Source: Parabacteroides sp. AD58 (GTDB lineage Bacteria; Bacteroidota; Bacteroidia; Bacteroidales; Tannerellaceae). From it: 64,000 nucleotides of DNA. Below, piece by piece: positions 15,645 to 23,511 of this stretch. The position numbers and the translations under genes are program-made. Below the pieces are notes generated by a model that made no database searches, was not told where the DNA came from, and saw only the letters and a program-made list of their open reading frames with translations. Where the stretch lies: positions 930,001 to 994,000 of the forward strand of contig NZ_CP146284.1 of NCBI RefSeq assembly GCF_023744375.2, read 5' to 3'. How positions within the stretch are numbered: the stretch's first letter is position 1; every line of letters starts with the position of its first letter.

Positions 15645-17465
15645 ATGAAAACTTACAGACCAGAGGCTTGGTTGCCTACAACTAAAAAAGAAGTAGAAGC
15701 GCGTGGCTGGGATTATATTGATGTAATCCTGTTCAGTGGAGACGCGTATGTAGATCATCCTTCGTTTGGTGCCGCCGTAATCGGACGAACACTGGAAGCA
15801 ATGGGACTGCGGGTGGCCATTGTTCCGCAACCCGATTGGCGAGGAGATTTCCGTGATTTCAAGAAGTTAGGGACTCCACGCCTCTTCTTTGGCGTCTCGG
15901 CAGGCGCAATGGATTCAATGATTAACCATTACACTGCCAACAAGCGTCTTCGAAGCGACGATGCATATACACCCGATCGCCGAGCCGGAATGCGTCCTGA
16001 CTACCCAAGTATTGTTTATACGAAAATACTGAAGGAGCTTTATCCAGATGTTCCCGTCGTATTAGGTGGCATTGAAGCTTCTATGCGGCGACTGACTCAT
16101 TATGATTACTGGCAAGACCGGCTTCGGCCAGGCATCCTCATCGACAGTCCGGCAGACTTGTTGATCTATGGCATGGGTGAAAAACCAATTCAGGAACTGG
16201 TTCACCGTTTGCAATCCGGTACATCCTTTCACGAGATCCGGGATATTCCGCAGACGGTTTATCTGTCTCCTTCAATTCAACCAGAAACAAGTGACATCCT
16301 TCTATTTTCTCACGAGGAATGTCTGAAAGACAAACTTAAACAGGCCAAGAACTTCCGTCATATCGAAGAAGAGTCGAATAAACAGCACGCCCAGCGCATT
16401 CTGCAGCGGTGCGGACAGCAAACGATCGTTGTCAATCCGCCATTTCCTCCTATGACAGAAGCGGAGATCGACGCCAGTTTCGATCTTCCTTACACTCGTT
16501 TGCCTCATCCAAAATACAAAGGCAAAGTGATCCCGGCTTTTGAGATGATTAAGTTTTCAGTGAATATCCACCGAGGTTGCTTTGGGGGTTGCGCTTTCTG
16601 CACGATATCCGCACATCAGGGAAAATTCATTGCCTCCAGAAGTAAAGAATCTATCCTAAAAGAAGTCAAGGCGATCACCGAGATGCCCGACTTCAAAGGC
16701 TATCTGAGTGATTTAGGTGGGCCATCGGCCAATATGTACCGCATGAAAGGACTGAATCCGGATATATGTGCCAAATGCAAGAAGCCATCGTGTATTTCCC
16801 CGGTTGTTTGTAAGAATCTGAATGCCGACCATACACCTCTACTGGAACTATATAAAGAAGTAGATAAGATTCCGGGAATCAAGAAATCTTTCATTGGCAG
16901 TGGTGTACGTTATGATCTCCTGCTCCATCGTTATGATAATGATGCATTAAACCAGTCTGCCCACAAGTATATGGAAGAATTGATTGCCCACCATGTCTCC
17001 GGCCGTCTGAAAGTAGCTCCAGAACATACTCAAGACGAAGTACTGAAACAGATGCGTAAACCGTCATTCAAGCTCTTTGAACAGTTCAAGAAGATCTTCG
17101 ACCGAGTAAACAAGCAGCACGGACTGAACCAGCAACTCATCCCGTACTTCATTTCCAGTCATCCGGGCTGTACCGAACTCGACATGGCAGAACTTGCCGT
17201 CATCACAAAAGTTCTTCATTTCCAACTGGAACAAGTACAGGACTTCACTCCTACTCCTATGACATTGGCTACCGAGATGTATTACACCGGTTATCATCCG
17301 TACACTTTAGAGAAAGTTTATACGGCACGGACTAAAGAGCAGAAGTTAGCTCAACGCCAATTCTTCTTCTGGTACAAACCGGAATACCGGCAACAAATCA
17401 TGAAGGAATTACAGAAGATGAAACGGCGGGACTTGATAGACAAACTTTTCCGTAGGAATAAATAA
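15645..17465 (+). CDS. ygiQ: YgiQ family radical SAM protein
   Basis: A 606-aa member of the UPF0313/YgiQ family. Residues about 1-220 form a cobalamin-binding-like Rossmann domain (VAIVPQPDW, VVLGGIEASMRRLTHYDYW). The radical SAM Cys triad is RGCFGGCAFC (about residue 310), which binds a [4Fe-4S] cluster. A C-terminal extension carries further Cys residues (CAKCKKPSC, SPVVCKN). The reaction is not established for the family. It has its own promoter immediately before the ATG, and a VOC-family gene follows 45 bp later. Length is standard for the family. Confidence 0.95.
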   Translation: MKTYRPEAWLPTTKKEVEARGWDYIDVILFSGDAYVDHPSFGAAVIGRTLEAMGLRVAIVPQPDWRGDFRDFKKLGTPRLFFGVSAGAMDSMINHYTANKRLRSDDAYTPDRRAGMRPDYPSIVYTKILKELYPDVPVVLGGIEASMRRLTHYDYWQDRLRPGILIDSPADLLIYGMGEKPIQELVHRLQSGTSFHEIRDIPQTVYLSPSIQPETSDILLFSHEECLKDKLKQAKNFRHIEEESNKQHAQRILQRCGQQTIVVNPPFPPMTEAEIDASFDLPYTRLPHPKYKGKVIPAFEMIKFSVNIHRGCFGGCAFCTISAHQGKFIASRSKESILKEVKAITEMPDFKGYLSDLGGPSANMYRMKGLNPDICAKCKKPSCISPVVCKNLNADHTPLLELYKEVDKIPGIKKSFIGSGVRYDLLLHRYDNDALNQSAHKYMEELIAHHVSGRLKVAPEHTQDEVLKQMRKPSFKLFEQFKKIFDRVNKQHGLNQQLIPYFISSHPGCTELDMAELAVITKVLHFQLEQVQDFTPTPMTLATEMYYTGYHPYTLEKVYTARTKEQKLAQRQFFFWYKPEYRQQIMKELQKMKRRDLIDKLFRRNK

Positions 17466-17510
17466 AAAGATATTTGAGAACGAATCAACAACAATAAAAA
17501 CAAGCAACTT

Positions 17511-17888
17511 ATGGAAATTAAAGCAAGATTCGACCATTTCAACATTAATGTGCTGGACTTACAGCGCAGTATCGCTTTTTATGAGAAAGCATTAGGATTG
17601 AAAGAGCATCACCGGAAAGAAGCTTCGGATGGTTCCTTCACCTTAGTATATATGGCAGATGACCAAGAAAATTTCCTTTTGGAACTAACTTGGCTCAGAG
17701 ACCGGAAAGAAGCCTACGAATTAGGCGACAACGAAAGCCATTTATGTTTTCGGGTAGCTGGAGATTATGAAGCAGTCCGTGCTTATCATAAAGAGATGGG
17801 ATGTGTCTGCTTCGAGAATGAAGCCATGGGACTTTACTTTATCAACGATCCGGACGACTACTGGATTGAAGTTCTCCCAATGAAATAA
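17511..17888 (+). CDS. VOC family protein (glyoxalase-like)
   Basis: A 125-aa vicinal-oxygen-chelate fold protein with two beta-alpha-beta-beta-beta modules: FDHFNINVLDLQRSIAFYEKAL and LCFRVAGDYEAVRAYH. Likely metal ligands are His11, Glu61 (LLELTW), His77 (SHLCF) and the Glu in YWIEVLP, which fits a lactoylglutathione lyase-type site. It could detoxify methylglyoxal or act on another substrate; anaerobes without glutathione usually use related VOC enzymes such as methylmalonyl-CoA epimerase, but sequence alone does not decide. A strong terminator follows. Confidence 0.85.
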   Translation: MEIKARFDHFNINVLDLQRSIAFYEKALGLKEHHRKEASDGSFTLVYMADDQENFLLELTWLRDRKEAYELGDNESHLCFRVAGDYEAVRAYHKEMGCVCFENEAMGLYFINDPDDYWIEVLPMK

Positions 17889-17904
17889 AGATAGTACTAA
17901 AACA

Positions 17905-17945
17905 AAGAAGTCCGTTGGTTACACTCAACGACCAACGGACTTCTT
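17905..17945. terminator. Bidirectional intrinsic terminator
   Basis: A perfect 15-bp stem, AAGAAGTCCGTTGGT (17905-17919) with ACCAACGGACTTCTT (17931-17945), lies between the convergent VOC and sulfatase genes. Confidence 0.85.
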
Positions 17946-17954
17946 TCTGGCTTC

Positions 17955-19490
17955 TCATTCTACCTCATCGGGCCAGGGTACTAATTTTCCAGTCGACTTA
18001 AAAGCCGGTCGCTGGGCATCTACCGAACGCAAATATGCACCAAGATCAGCAGACAATTGTTTGACTATATCCGGATGTGAAGCCGCTACGTCATGCTTCT
18101 CACTGATATCATCAGGAATATTATACAGCTCTTTCTTTCCTGTCTCATAAAAATAAATCAATTTCCAATCTCCTTGACGAATAGTACAAGTGGCCGCAAT
18201 GCCCGGTCCGTGTTCACCGGCCCATATATTCGGAAAGTTCCAGTACAAACTACGCCCATCTGAAGGATCACCAGTCTGTTTCAATAACGGTACAAAGCTG
18301 ATACCATCAATCGGCTGCGGTGTATGATAATCTTTAATACCGGCCATTTCCAATATTGTCGGATAATAATCTTCAATCATCAAATACTTGTCACAACGTG
18401 TTCCTGGCTTTACCACATGAGGCCAAGCCACAATCATCGGTTCACGAATTCCGCCTTCATAAGCAGAACCCTTTCCTGCCGTCAGCGGATAATTCTGGGT
18501 AAACAGAGGTTCATCCCGCCAACCAGATCCACTGGCATAACCACCATTATCACCCATAAACAGAATGATGGTATTATCAGCCTCACCGTTTTTCTCTAAC
18601 CAGTCCATGATGTCACCCAAGCTCTTATCCATTCCTTCAATCAAGGAAGCATAAGCCGCTTCTTTATCCGACAAACCTTTCTGCTTATATTTCTCGAAGA
18701 ATCTCATATCTTTATCAATTGGAATATGAATAGCATAATGAGACATATACAAATAGAATGGCTGATTATATGCCTTCGCCTTGTCTAAAGCCTTCAAGGC
18801 CTCTTGAGTCAAGGCCTCAGTTGCAAAGGTTCCTGTCTGCCAATAATGCTCCAATCCGGGTATTGCCATCAGTGACGTAGGATTTCCGTTCTCATCATGG
18901 CCATAATTCTGCTCACTCAGATAAGTAGCCAATCCTCCAGCTGCATGTCCGCAGATATTGGTCTCAAAGCCGAAATGACAAGGATTTTCTCCCGGAGTAT
19001 CAATTGCACCCCAATGAGCCTTTCCACAATGAATTGTATGATAACCATTTTCACGCAACAACTCAACGAATGAAGTTCCAACAAAAGTATGGTCTGTTCC
19101 TGAGACCTGCGCAATTCCATTTACATTCCAATCCGGCAGATTCAATACATCTGTTTCACCATCCGTACTTTTGTTCTTTTCTAAAGTCCAGTTTGTTACC
19201 CGATGCCGGGCAGCATTACATCCAGTCATCAAACTGCATCGTGTTGGCGAACTGATGCTACTGGCATAGGCTTGTGTAAACATCATTCCTTGGCGAGCCA
19301 ACCTCTCCATATTGGGCGTTTCATACCGTTCGTTATACATCGTTTTCTGATTCCAAAATGGAAGTGACGTATCCTGCCATCCCATATCATCCACCAAGAA
19401 AAGAATAATATTCGGTTTCTTTTCTTGCCCTTGGGCCATTCCATTCACTAACGGCAGCATCGCCAACGAAAATAAAAGAGTCTTCTTCAT
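17955..19490 (-). CDS. Secreted sulfatase, S-type formylglycine
   Basis: About 511 aa from the ATG at 19490 (MKKTLLFSLAMLPLVNGMAQG signal peptide). The alkaline-phosphatase-fold start is PNIILFLVDDMGWQD with metal-binding DD. The sulfatase signature is SSPTRCSLMTG: the residue to be oxidised to formylglycine is Ser, so activation needs an anaerobic radical-SAM maturase (anSME), which is not in the window. Other sites are THCGKAHWG-like (HCGKAHWG) and FMGDNGG. It probably desulfates host or dietary glycans in the periplasm. No SusC/D pair adjoins it, so this is an orphan. The longer in-frame start at 19508 is less likely. Confidence 0.93.
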   Translation of the reverse strand: MKKTLLFSLAMLPLVNGMAQGQEKKPNIILFLVDDMGWQDTSLPFWNQKTMYNERYETPNMERLARQGMMFTQAYASSISSPTRCSLMTGCNAARHRVTNWTLEKNKSTDGETDVLNLPDWNVNGIAQVSGTDHTFVGTSFVELLRENGYHTIHCGKAHWGAIDTPGENPCHFGFETNICGHAAGGLATYLSEQNYGHDENGNPTSLMAIPGLEHYWQTGTFATEALTQEALKALDKAKAYNQPFYLYMSHYAIHIPIDKDMRFFEKYKQKGLSDKEAAYASLIEGMDKSLGDIMDWLEKNGEADNTIILFMGDNGGYASGSGWRDEPLFTQNYPLTAGKGSAYEGGIREPMIVAWPHVVKPGTRCDKYLMIEDYYPTILEMAGIKDYHTPQPIDGISFVPLLKQTGDPSDGRSLYWNFPNIWAGEHGPGIAATCTIRQGDWKLIYFYETGKKELYNIPDDISEKHDVAASHPDIVKQLSADLGAYLRSVDAQRPAFKSTGKLVPWPDEVE

Positions 19491-19519
19491 CGTTATTATC
19501 TTTTGCATTAACTAAAGAA

Positions 19520-19527
19520 CAAAAATA
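19520..19527 (-). promoter_or_regulatory. -7 element of the sulfatase gene
   Basis: TATTTTTG on the minus strand, 29 bp before the chosen ATG. This supports the start at 19490. Confidence 0.45.
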
Positions 19528-19638
19528 GAGAAATATTTTCTATCCTCAAGCCCGATTTCCTCAAATGAATCAAAACACAATACAAAAAAGCTAATTACCC
19601 TTTATTTTTATCCCTAAAACGGCATCGAATAAAAAAGC

Positions 19639-19669
19639 TTGCATGAACAAATAAAACGCTGTACCTTTG
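19639..19669 (+). promoter_or_regulatory. Promoter of the queuosine-precursor transporter
   Basis: TTG (19639-19641) and TACCTTTG (19662-19669), spacing 20 bp. The predicted start of transcription is directly at the 5' edge of the riboswitch aptamer. Confidence 0.65.
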
Positions 19670-19672
19670 CAG

Positions 19673-19704
19673 TCGAGTGCTTGATAAACCTCGTTAAAAA
19701 CAAG
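19673..19704 (+). ncRNA. preQ1-I riboswitch aptamer (pseudoknot)
   Basis: The layout matches the class I preQ1 aptamer: P1 CGAG (19674-19677) with CTCG (19690-19693), L1 TG, P2 5' strand CTTG (19680-19683), L2 ATAAA plus C19689 in the place of the preQ1-pairing C just before the P1 3' strand, an A-rich L3 (TTAAAAA), and P2 3' strand CAAG (19701-19704). The P2 3' strand ends 4 bases before the ATG, so ligand binding would block translation initiation. The downstream gene is a queuosine-precursor transporter, as expected. Confidence 0.8.
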
Positions 19705-19708
19705 ATAT

Positions 19709-20392
19709 ATGCAAAGAACAACTGTTAGTGTGCCCTTTATGCTATTGGGCATTCTTTTCAATGTCTGCCTAGTCGCAGCCAATCTATTAGAAACAAAAGT
19801 TATCCAATTTGCCGGAGTAACAGCAACTGCCGGTTTGATTGTGTTTCCCGTCTCGTATATTATCAATGACTGTATAGCTGAAGTCTGGGGTTATAAAAAG
19901 GCCCGGTTGATTATATGGAGTGGATTCGCTTCTAACTTTCTGGTAATTGCTTTTGCACAAATAGCAACAGCTCTCCCGGCGGCTCCTTATTGGGAAGGAG
20001 AAGAAGCCTTCAATTTCGTATTCGGTTTAGCTCCGCGTATTGCTTTTGCCAGCTTACTGGCATTCTTAGTTGGATCATTCCTCAATGCCTATGTAATGAG
20101 CAAGATGAAGCTGGCGTCACAAGGGAAAAACTTTTCCCTGCGAGCCGTTCTTTCGACTCTGGTTGGAGAAAGTGCAGATTCACTTATTTTCTTCCCTATT
20201 GCTTTTGGCGGACTAATTCCAGGCAGCGAACTATTGATTATGATTTTAACCCAGGCTGTACTTAAATCTCTATATGAGGTCATTATTCTCCCGCTAACCA
20301 TTTGCATTGTCCGTTACATTAAGAAAGTAGATGGCAGCGATGTCTACGACAAACACATTTCTTACAATATATTACATGTAAAAGACATTTAA
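19709..20392 (+). CDS. yhhQ: Queuosine precursor transporter (YhhQ/VUT family)
   Basis: A 227-aa integral membrane protein with about six hydrophobic helices, of the COG1738 YhhQ family that imports preQ0/preQ1 or queuine-type precursors for tRNA queuosine. Family features visible are FPVSYIINDCIAEVWGYKKAR, with the DxxxEvwGyk core (about residues 47-64), and a SADSLIFFPIAF helix. The start at 19709 is set by the preQ1-I aptamer directly upstream, which predicts translational repression by preQ1. The terminator is at 20442. No queuosine synthesis genes are nearby, consistent with salvage. Confidence 0.95.
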   Translation: MQRTTVSVPFMLLGILFNVCLVAANLLETKVIQFAGVTATAGLIVFPVSYIINDCIAEVWGYKKARLIIWSGFASNFLVIAFAQIATALPAAPYWEGEEAFNFVFGLAPRIAFASLLAFLVGSFLNAYVMSKMKLASQGKNFSLRAVLSTLVGESADSLIFFPIAFGGLIPGSELLIMILTQAVLKSLYEVIILPLTICIVRYIKKVDGSDVYDKHISYNILHVKDI

Positions 20393-20441
20393 GTTGAATT
20401 ATTCGGATTACATCTCGCTTATTTCACAATTCTTATATACA

Positions 20442-20478
20442 AAAACCGGGACTTGCAAAACTGCAACATCCCGGTTTT
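20442..20478. terminator. Bidirectional intrinsic terminator
   Basis: AAAACCGGGA (20442-20451) pairs with TCCCGGTTTT (20469-20478), between the convergent transporter and biotin-carrier genes. Confidence 0.85.
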
Positions 20479-20501
20479 CTATTCCAAACCCAACCTGAAA
20501 A

Positions 20502-20828
20502 CTATTTCGGATTGATACGAATCATCAAATGATCTTTCGGTATTTGTTCTCCGATTTGAACATTTACTTTTTCAACTGTACCGGCTACCGGAGCAACAAC
20601 ACGGTTCAACATCTTCATAGCCTGATGAATTAACAAAAGCTGACCAGCTTCCACTTCATCGCCTTCTTTAACCTCCAGCTCAACAATTGTTCCCGGCAAA
20701 TGAGAAATAACATCTCCCGGAAATGGCTTATGCCAAACCGGACGGTTCTTGAATTTTTCTGTTAATGTCGTTTTATATTTACGGGCTGTAACTACAAAAT
20801 CGACCAATTCCTTTTTGTTCTCTTCCAT
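20502..20828 (-). CDS. Biotin carboxyl carrier protein
   Basis: A 108-aa biotinyl-domain protein. The hammerhead fold occupies residues about 38-106, and the biotin-accepting Lys is in HQAMKMLNRVVAP, with the canonical A/M-M-K-M. The N-terminal 35 residues are charged and may dock to the carboxyltransferase. It is the second gene of a two-gene operon, 10 bp after the carboxyltransferase. It shuttles the carboxyl group on biotin between a carboxylase or decarboxylase partner and the acyl-CoA carboxyltransferase. The biotin carboxylase or membrane pump partner is not encoded here. Confidence 0.93.
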   Translation of the reverse strand: MEENKKELVDFVVTARKYKTTLTEKFKNRPVWHKPFPGDVISHLPGTIVELEVKEGDEVEAGQLLLIHQAMKMLNRVVAPVAGTVEKVNVQIGEQIPKDHLMIRINPK

Positions 20829-20838
20829 ATACCGCTAA

Positions 20839-22386
20839 TTAGAATGGAGGCAAACCATGCTTCTTGGCCGGTCTGTACTCTTCTTTCAAAATAGACAACT
20901 TCAACGCATGCAGCAACAACGAACGAGTTTCCTTCGGTTCGATTACCGAATCAATAAAGCCACGCGAAGCAGCCACATATGGATTAGCAAACTTCTCGAT
21001 ATATTCTTTTACTTTTTCCTGACGCATTGCTTCCTGGTCTTCTGCAGCCATAATCTCCTTGCGGAAAATAATATTAGCAGCACCTTCCGGTCCCATAACT
21101 GCAATTTCAGCACTCGGCCATGCAAACATAAAGTCAGCACCTAAGTGACGAGAATTCATGGCAATATAACCACCACCATAAGCTTTACGCAGAATAACAG
21201 TGATCTTTGGAACAGTAGCTTCAGAATAAGCATACAATACTTTCGCTCCGTGACGGATAACACCCGCATGTTCCTGATCAACACCTGGCAAGTAACCCGG
21301 CATATCCTCTAATGTGATAATAGGAATATTGAATGAATCGCAGAATCGGATAAAGCGGGCAGCTTTATCAGCACTATCACAGTCCAATACACCGGCCAAT
21401 ACCATCGGCTGATTAGCTACAAATCCAACTGTTTCGCCACCCATACGACCAAAACCGATCACAATGTTGGCAGCCCACATCTGCTGTACTTCCAGGAAGT
21501 CTGAATCATCAACGATACATTTGATCACATCACGCACATCATAAGGCTGTTTCGGATCTGATGGAACGATCTCTTCAATATTCAACATCGCTGTCGGCTC
21601 CTTAGCCTCAACCATCTTGGCACGTTCCTGATTATTCCAAGGAATGAAACTTACCAGACGCTTTACCTGTTCAAAGCATTCCTGTTCACTCTTGGCATAG
21701 AAGTGAGCATTACCAGTAATTTCAGCATGAACACGAGCTCCACCCAGATCTTCCATTGAAATATCTTCTCCCAAAACAGTCTTGATTACGTTCGGGCCAG
21801 TAATAAACATCTTAGAAATATTTTCAACTACAAAGACGAAGTCTGTCAGAGCCGGAGAATAAACAGCACCACCTGCACACGGTCCTAAAATCAATGATAT
21901 CTGAGGAATAACACCAGAGGCAATTGTATTACGATAGAAAATCTCGCCATAACCTGCCAAAGCTCCTACTCCTTCCTGAATACGAGCTCCACCTGAGTCA
22001 TTGATTCCAATAATCGGACACTTCATCTTCAAGGCATGATCCATGATCTTTGTAATCTTACGAGCATGCTGCAATCCCAATGAACCACCAGCAACAGTAA
22101 AATCCTGTGCATAAATACAAACTGGGGCACCGAAAATTGTACCTGTACCTGTCACTACGCCATCACCCGGCAGGTCTTTCTTGTCCATACCGAAATCACG
22201 ACCATCATGCTTTACAAACAAGTCATACTCGTGAAAAGAATTCTTGTCCAACAAAGAAAGAATACGGTCGCGGGCAGTCATCTTACCCATAGCGATCTGC
22301 TTTTCAATAGCAGCTTCGCCTCCACCCATTTCCACAACAGCTTTCTTTTCTCTGAGGGCCTGAATGTTTTTACTTAAATCTGTCAT
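20839..22386 (-). CDS. Acyl-CoA carboxylase carboxyltransferase subunit (propionyl-/methylmalonyl-CoA type)
   Basis: A 515-aa carboxyltransferase with two crotonase-like halves. Signatures are NDSGGARIQEGVGALAGYG, GPCAGGAVYSPAL, GFLPG-like PGYLPGVDQEHAG and RHLGADFMFAWPSAEIAVMG. It moves CO2 between biotin and propionyl-/methylmalonyl-CoA. In Bacteroidales this activity belongs to the succinate-to-propionate pathway, either as propionyl-CoA carboxylase beta or methylmalonyl-CoA decarboxylase alpha. Homology alone does not separate the two, and the operon lacks both biotin carboxylase and the oadG/gcdB-type pump subunits. Length is normal. Confidence 0.93.
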   Translation of the reverse strand: MTDLSKNIQALREKKAVVEMGGGEAAIEKQIAMGKMTARDRILSLLDKNSFHEYDLFVKHDGRDFGMDKKDLPGDGVVTGTGTIFGAPVCIYAQDFTVAGGSLGLQHARKITKIMDHALKMKCPIIGINDSGGARIQEGVGALAGYGEIFYRNTIASGVIPQISLILGPCAGGAVYSPALTDFVFVVENISKMFITGPNVIKTVLGEDISMEDLGGARVHAEITGNAHFYAKSEQECFEQVKRLVSFIPWNNQERAKMVEAKEPTAMLNIEEIVPSDPKQPYDVRDVIKCIVDDSDFLEVQQMWAANIVIGFGRMGGETVGFVANQPMVLAGVLDCDSADKAARFIRFCDSFNIPIITLEDMPGYLPGVDQEHAGVIRHGAKVLYAYSEATVPKITVILRKAYGGGYIAMNSRHLGADFMFAWPSAEIAVMGPEGAANIIFRKEIMAAEDQEAMRQEKVKEYIEKFANPYVAASRGFIDSVIEPKETRSLLLHALKLSILKEEYRPAKKHGLPPF

Positions 22387-22410
22387 AAAACTAATATTTA
22401 TAAATTACTA

Positions 22411-22448
22411 CGCCTTGTTCATATAGTGGTTACTATTTAAACAAGGCG
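22411..22448 (-). terminator. Hairpin between def and the carboxyltransferase
   Basis: CGCCTTGTT (22411-22419) and AACAAGGCG (22440-22448) form a perfect 9-bp stem 15 bp past the def stop on the minus strand. The U-run is poor, so it is a weak terminator or an mRNA-end hairpin. Confidence 0.5.
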
Positions 22449-22462
22449 CTAACTATATCTTT

Positions 22463-23020
22463 TTATTTCCCAACAGCCTTTGCCCGATACGAGCAACGTA
22501 CTGAACCTTTAATGATATTATTCAATTTCGATTTGTTCAATTGCCGGCGGATAGCTGAAATGTTATCTATAAAAACATGGCCGGCCAAATGTTCGCATTC
22601 ATGCTGCACCACACGAGCAGCAAAACCTGAAACTTCCTCTTCATGTTCCTGCCAGTTTTCATCAAAATATTTGATTCGAATCTTTACAGAACGAGCCACT
22701 TTTTCATGAATGCCCGGCAAACTTAAACAACCTTCCTCCATGGAAACCGTTTCTTCGCTTTTCTCCAAAAATACCGGATTAATCATTGCACGCTTAAAGC
22801 CTTTGCACTCCGGATAATCATCTTTAAGAACGTCTGCATCAAGCACCAAGATTTGCAAAGACAAACCAATTTGAGGTCCAGCTAAACCAACCCCATCAGC
22901 ATGATACATCGTCTCAAACATATTAGCTACCAACTGCTTTAAATCAGGATAATCCTGAGGAACGGCTTCAGCCTCTTTTCTTAAAACAGGCTGACCATAT
23001 AAATATACGGGTAAAATCAT
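22463..23020 (-). CDS. def: Peptide deformylase
   Basis: A 185-aa deformylase that removes formyl groups from nascent N-terminal Met. Three motifs are present: [10 protein letters not shown] (motif 1), EGCLSLPG (motif 2, metal-binding Cys) and HECEH (motif 3, the HExxH metal site). The Gly after GLA is Gly rather than the common Ala (usual GLAAPQ). It is downstream of ruvX with a 2-bp gap, so the two are an operon. Length is normal. The [17 protein letters not shown] start is typical of Bacteroidetes. Confidence 0.97.
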   Translation of the reverse strand: MILPVYLYGQPVLRKEAEAVPQDYPDLKQLVANMFETMYHADGVGLAGPQIGLSLQILVLDADVLKDDYPECKGFKRAMINPVFLEKSEETVSMEEGCLSLPGIHEKVARSVKIRIKYFDENWQEHEEEVSGFAARVVQHECEHLAGHVFIDNISAIRRQLNKSKLNNIIKGSVRCSYRAKAVGK

Positions 23021-23022
23021 TT

Positions 23023-23445
23023 TTATAACTGATATTTTTTACTTTCCAAATATGCCTGAAGAATTATAACAGCACTGATTTCATCCACCAAAGCTTTCTC
23101 CTGTCTCTTCTTCTTCTTCAATCCTCCGTCCAACATGGCCTTGTGTGCCAATACCGATGTAAAGCGTTCATCGTAATATTGAACAGGGATCTGCGGAATC
23201 GATCTTTTCAAATGAGTAACGAAAGCCTCCACATATTTCATATTTTCCGAAGGCTCATTATTCATTTGTTTAGGCTGTCCTACTACAAACAGGTCAACAG
23301 GTTCTTTCGCTACATAATCTGATAAAAACTTCACCAGTTCTCCACTCGGTACAGTAGTCAAACCATTAGCTATCATCTGCAAAGTGTCTGTCACAGCCAC
23401 TCCAGACCGTTTCCTGCCGTAATCTATTGCTACAATTCTTCCCAT
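23023..23445 (-). CDS. ruvX: Putative pre-16S rRNA nuclease / Holliday junction resolvase
   Basis: A 140-aa YqgF/RuvX protein with RNase H fold. Acidic residues are Asp8 in IAIDYG-like [14 protein letters not shown], Glu in YDERFTS and Asp in [13 protein letters not shown]. It matures the 5' end of 16S rRNA in E. coli, and a resolvase role is also proposed. It is first in the ruvX-def operon. A TATCTTTG element ends 5 bases before the ATG, suggesting a leaderless or near-leaderless message. Confidence 0.95.
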   Translation of the reverse strand: MGRIVAIDYGRKRSGVAVTDTLQMIANGLTTVPSGELVKFLSDYVAKEPVDLFVVGQPKQMNNEPSENMKYVEAFVTHLKRSIPQIPVQYYDERFTSVLAHKAMLDGGLKKKKRQEKALVDEISAVIILQAYLESKKYQL

Positions 23446-23450
23446 GGCTG

Positions 23451-23458
23451 CAAAGATA
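23451..23458 (-). promoter_or_regulatory. ruvX promoter -7 element abutting the start codon
   Basis: TATCTTTG on the minus strand, with sequence CAGCC between it and ATG. No TTG is found at ideal spacing (nearest at 16 bp). The arrangement repeats that at ygiQ. Confidence 0.45.
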
Positions 23459-23511
23459 CGATATTTATAAATACAAGATTACACAAATGCAGAAAATCTG
23501 TGCATTGCTTG

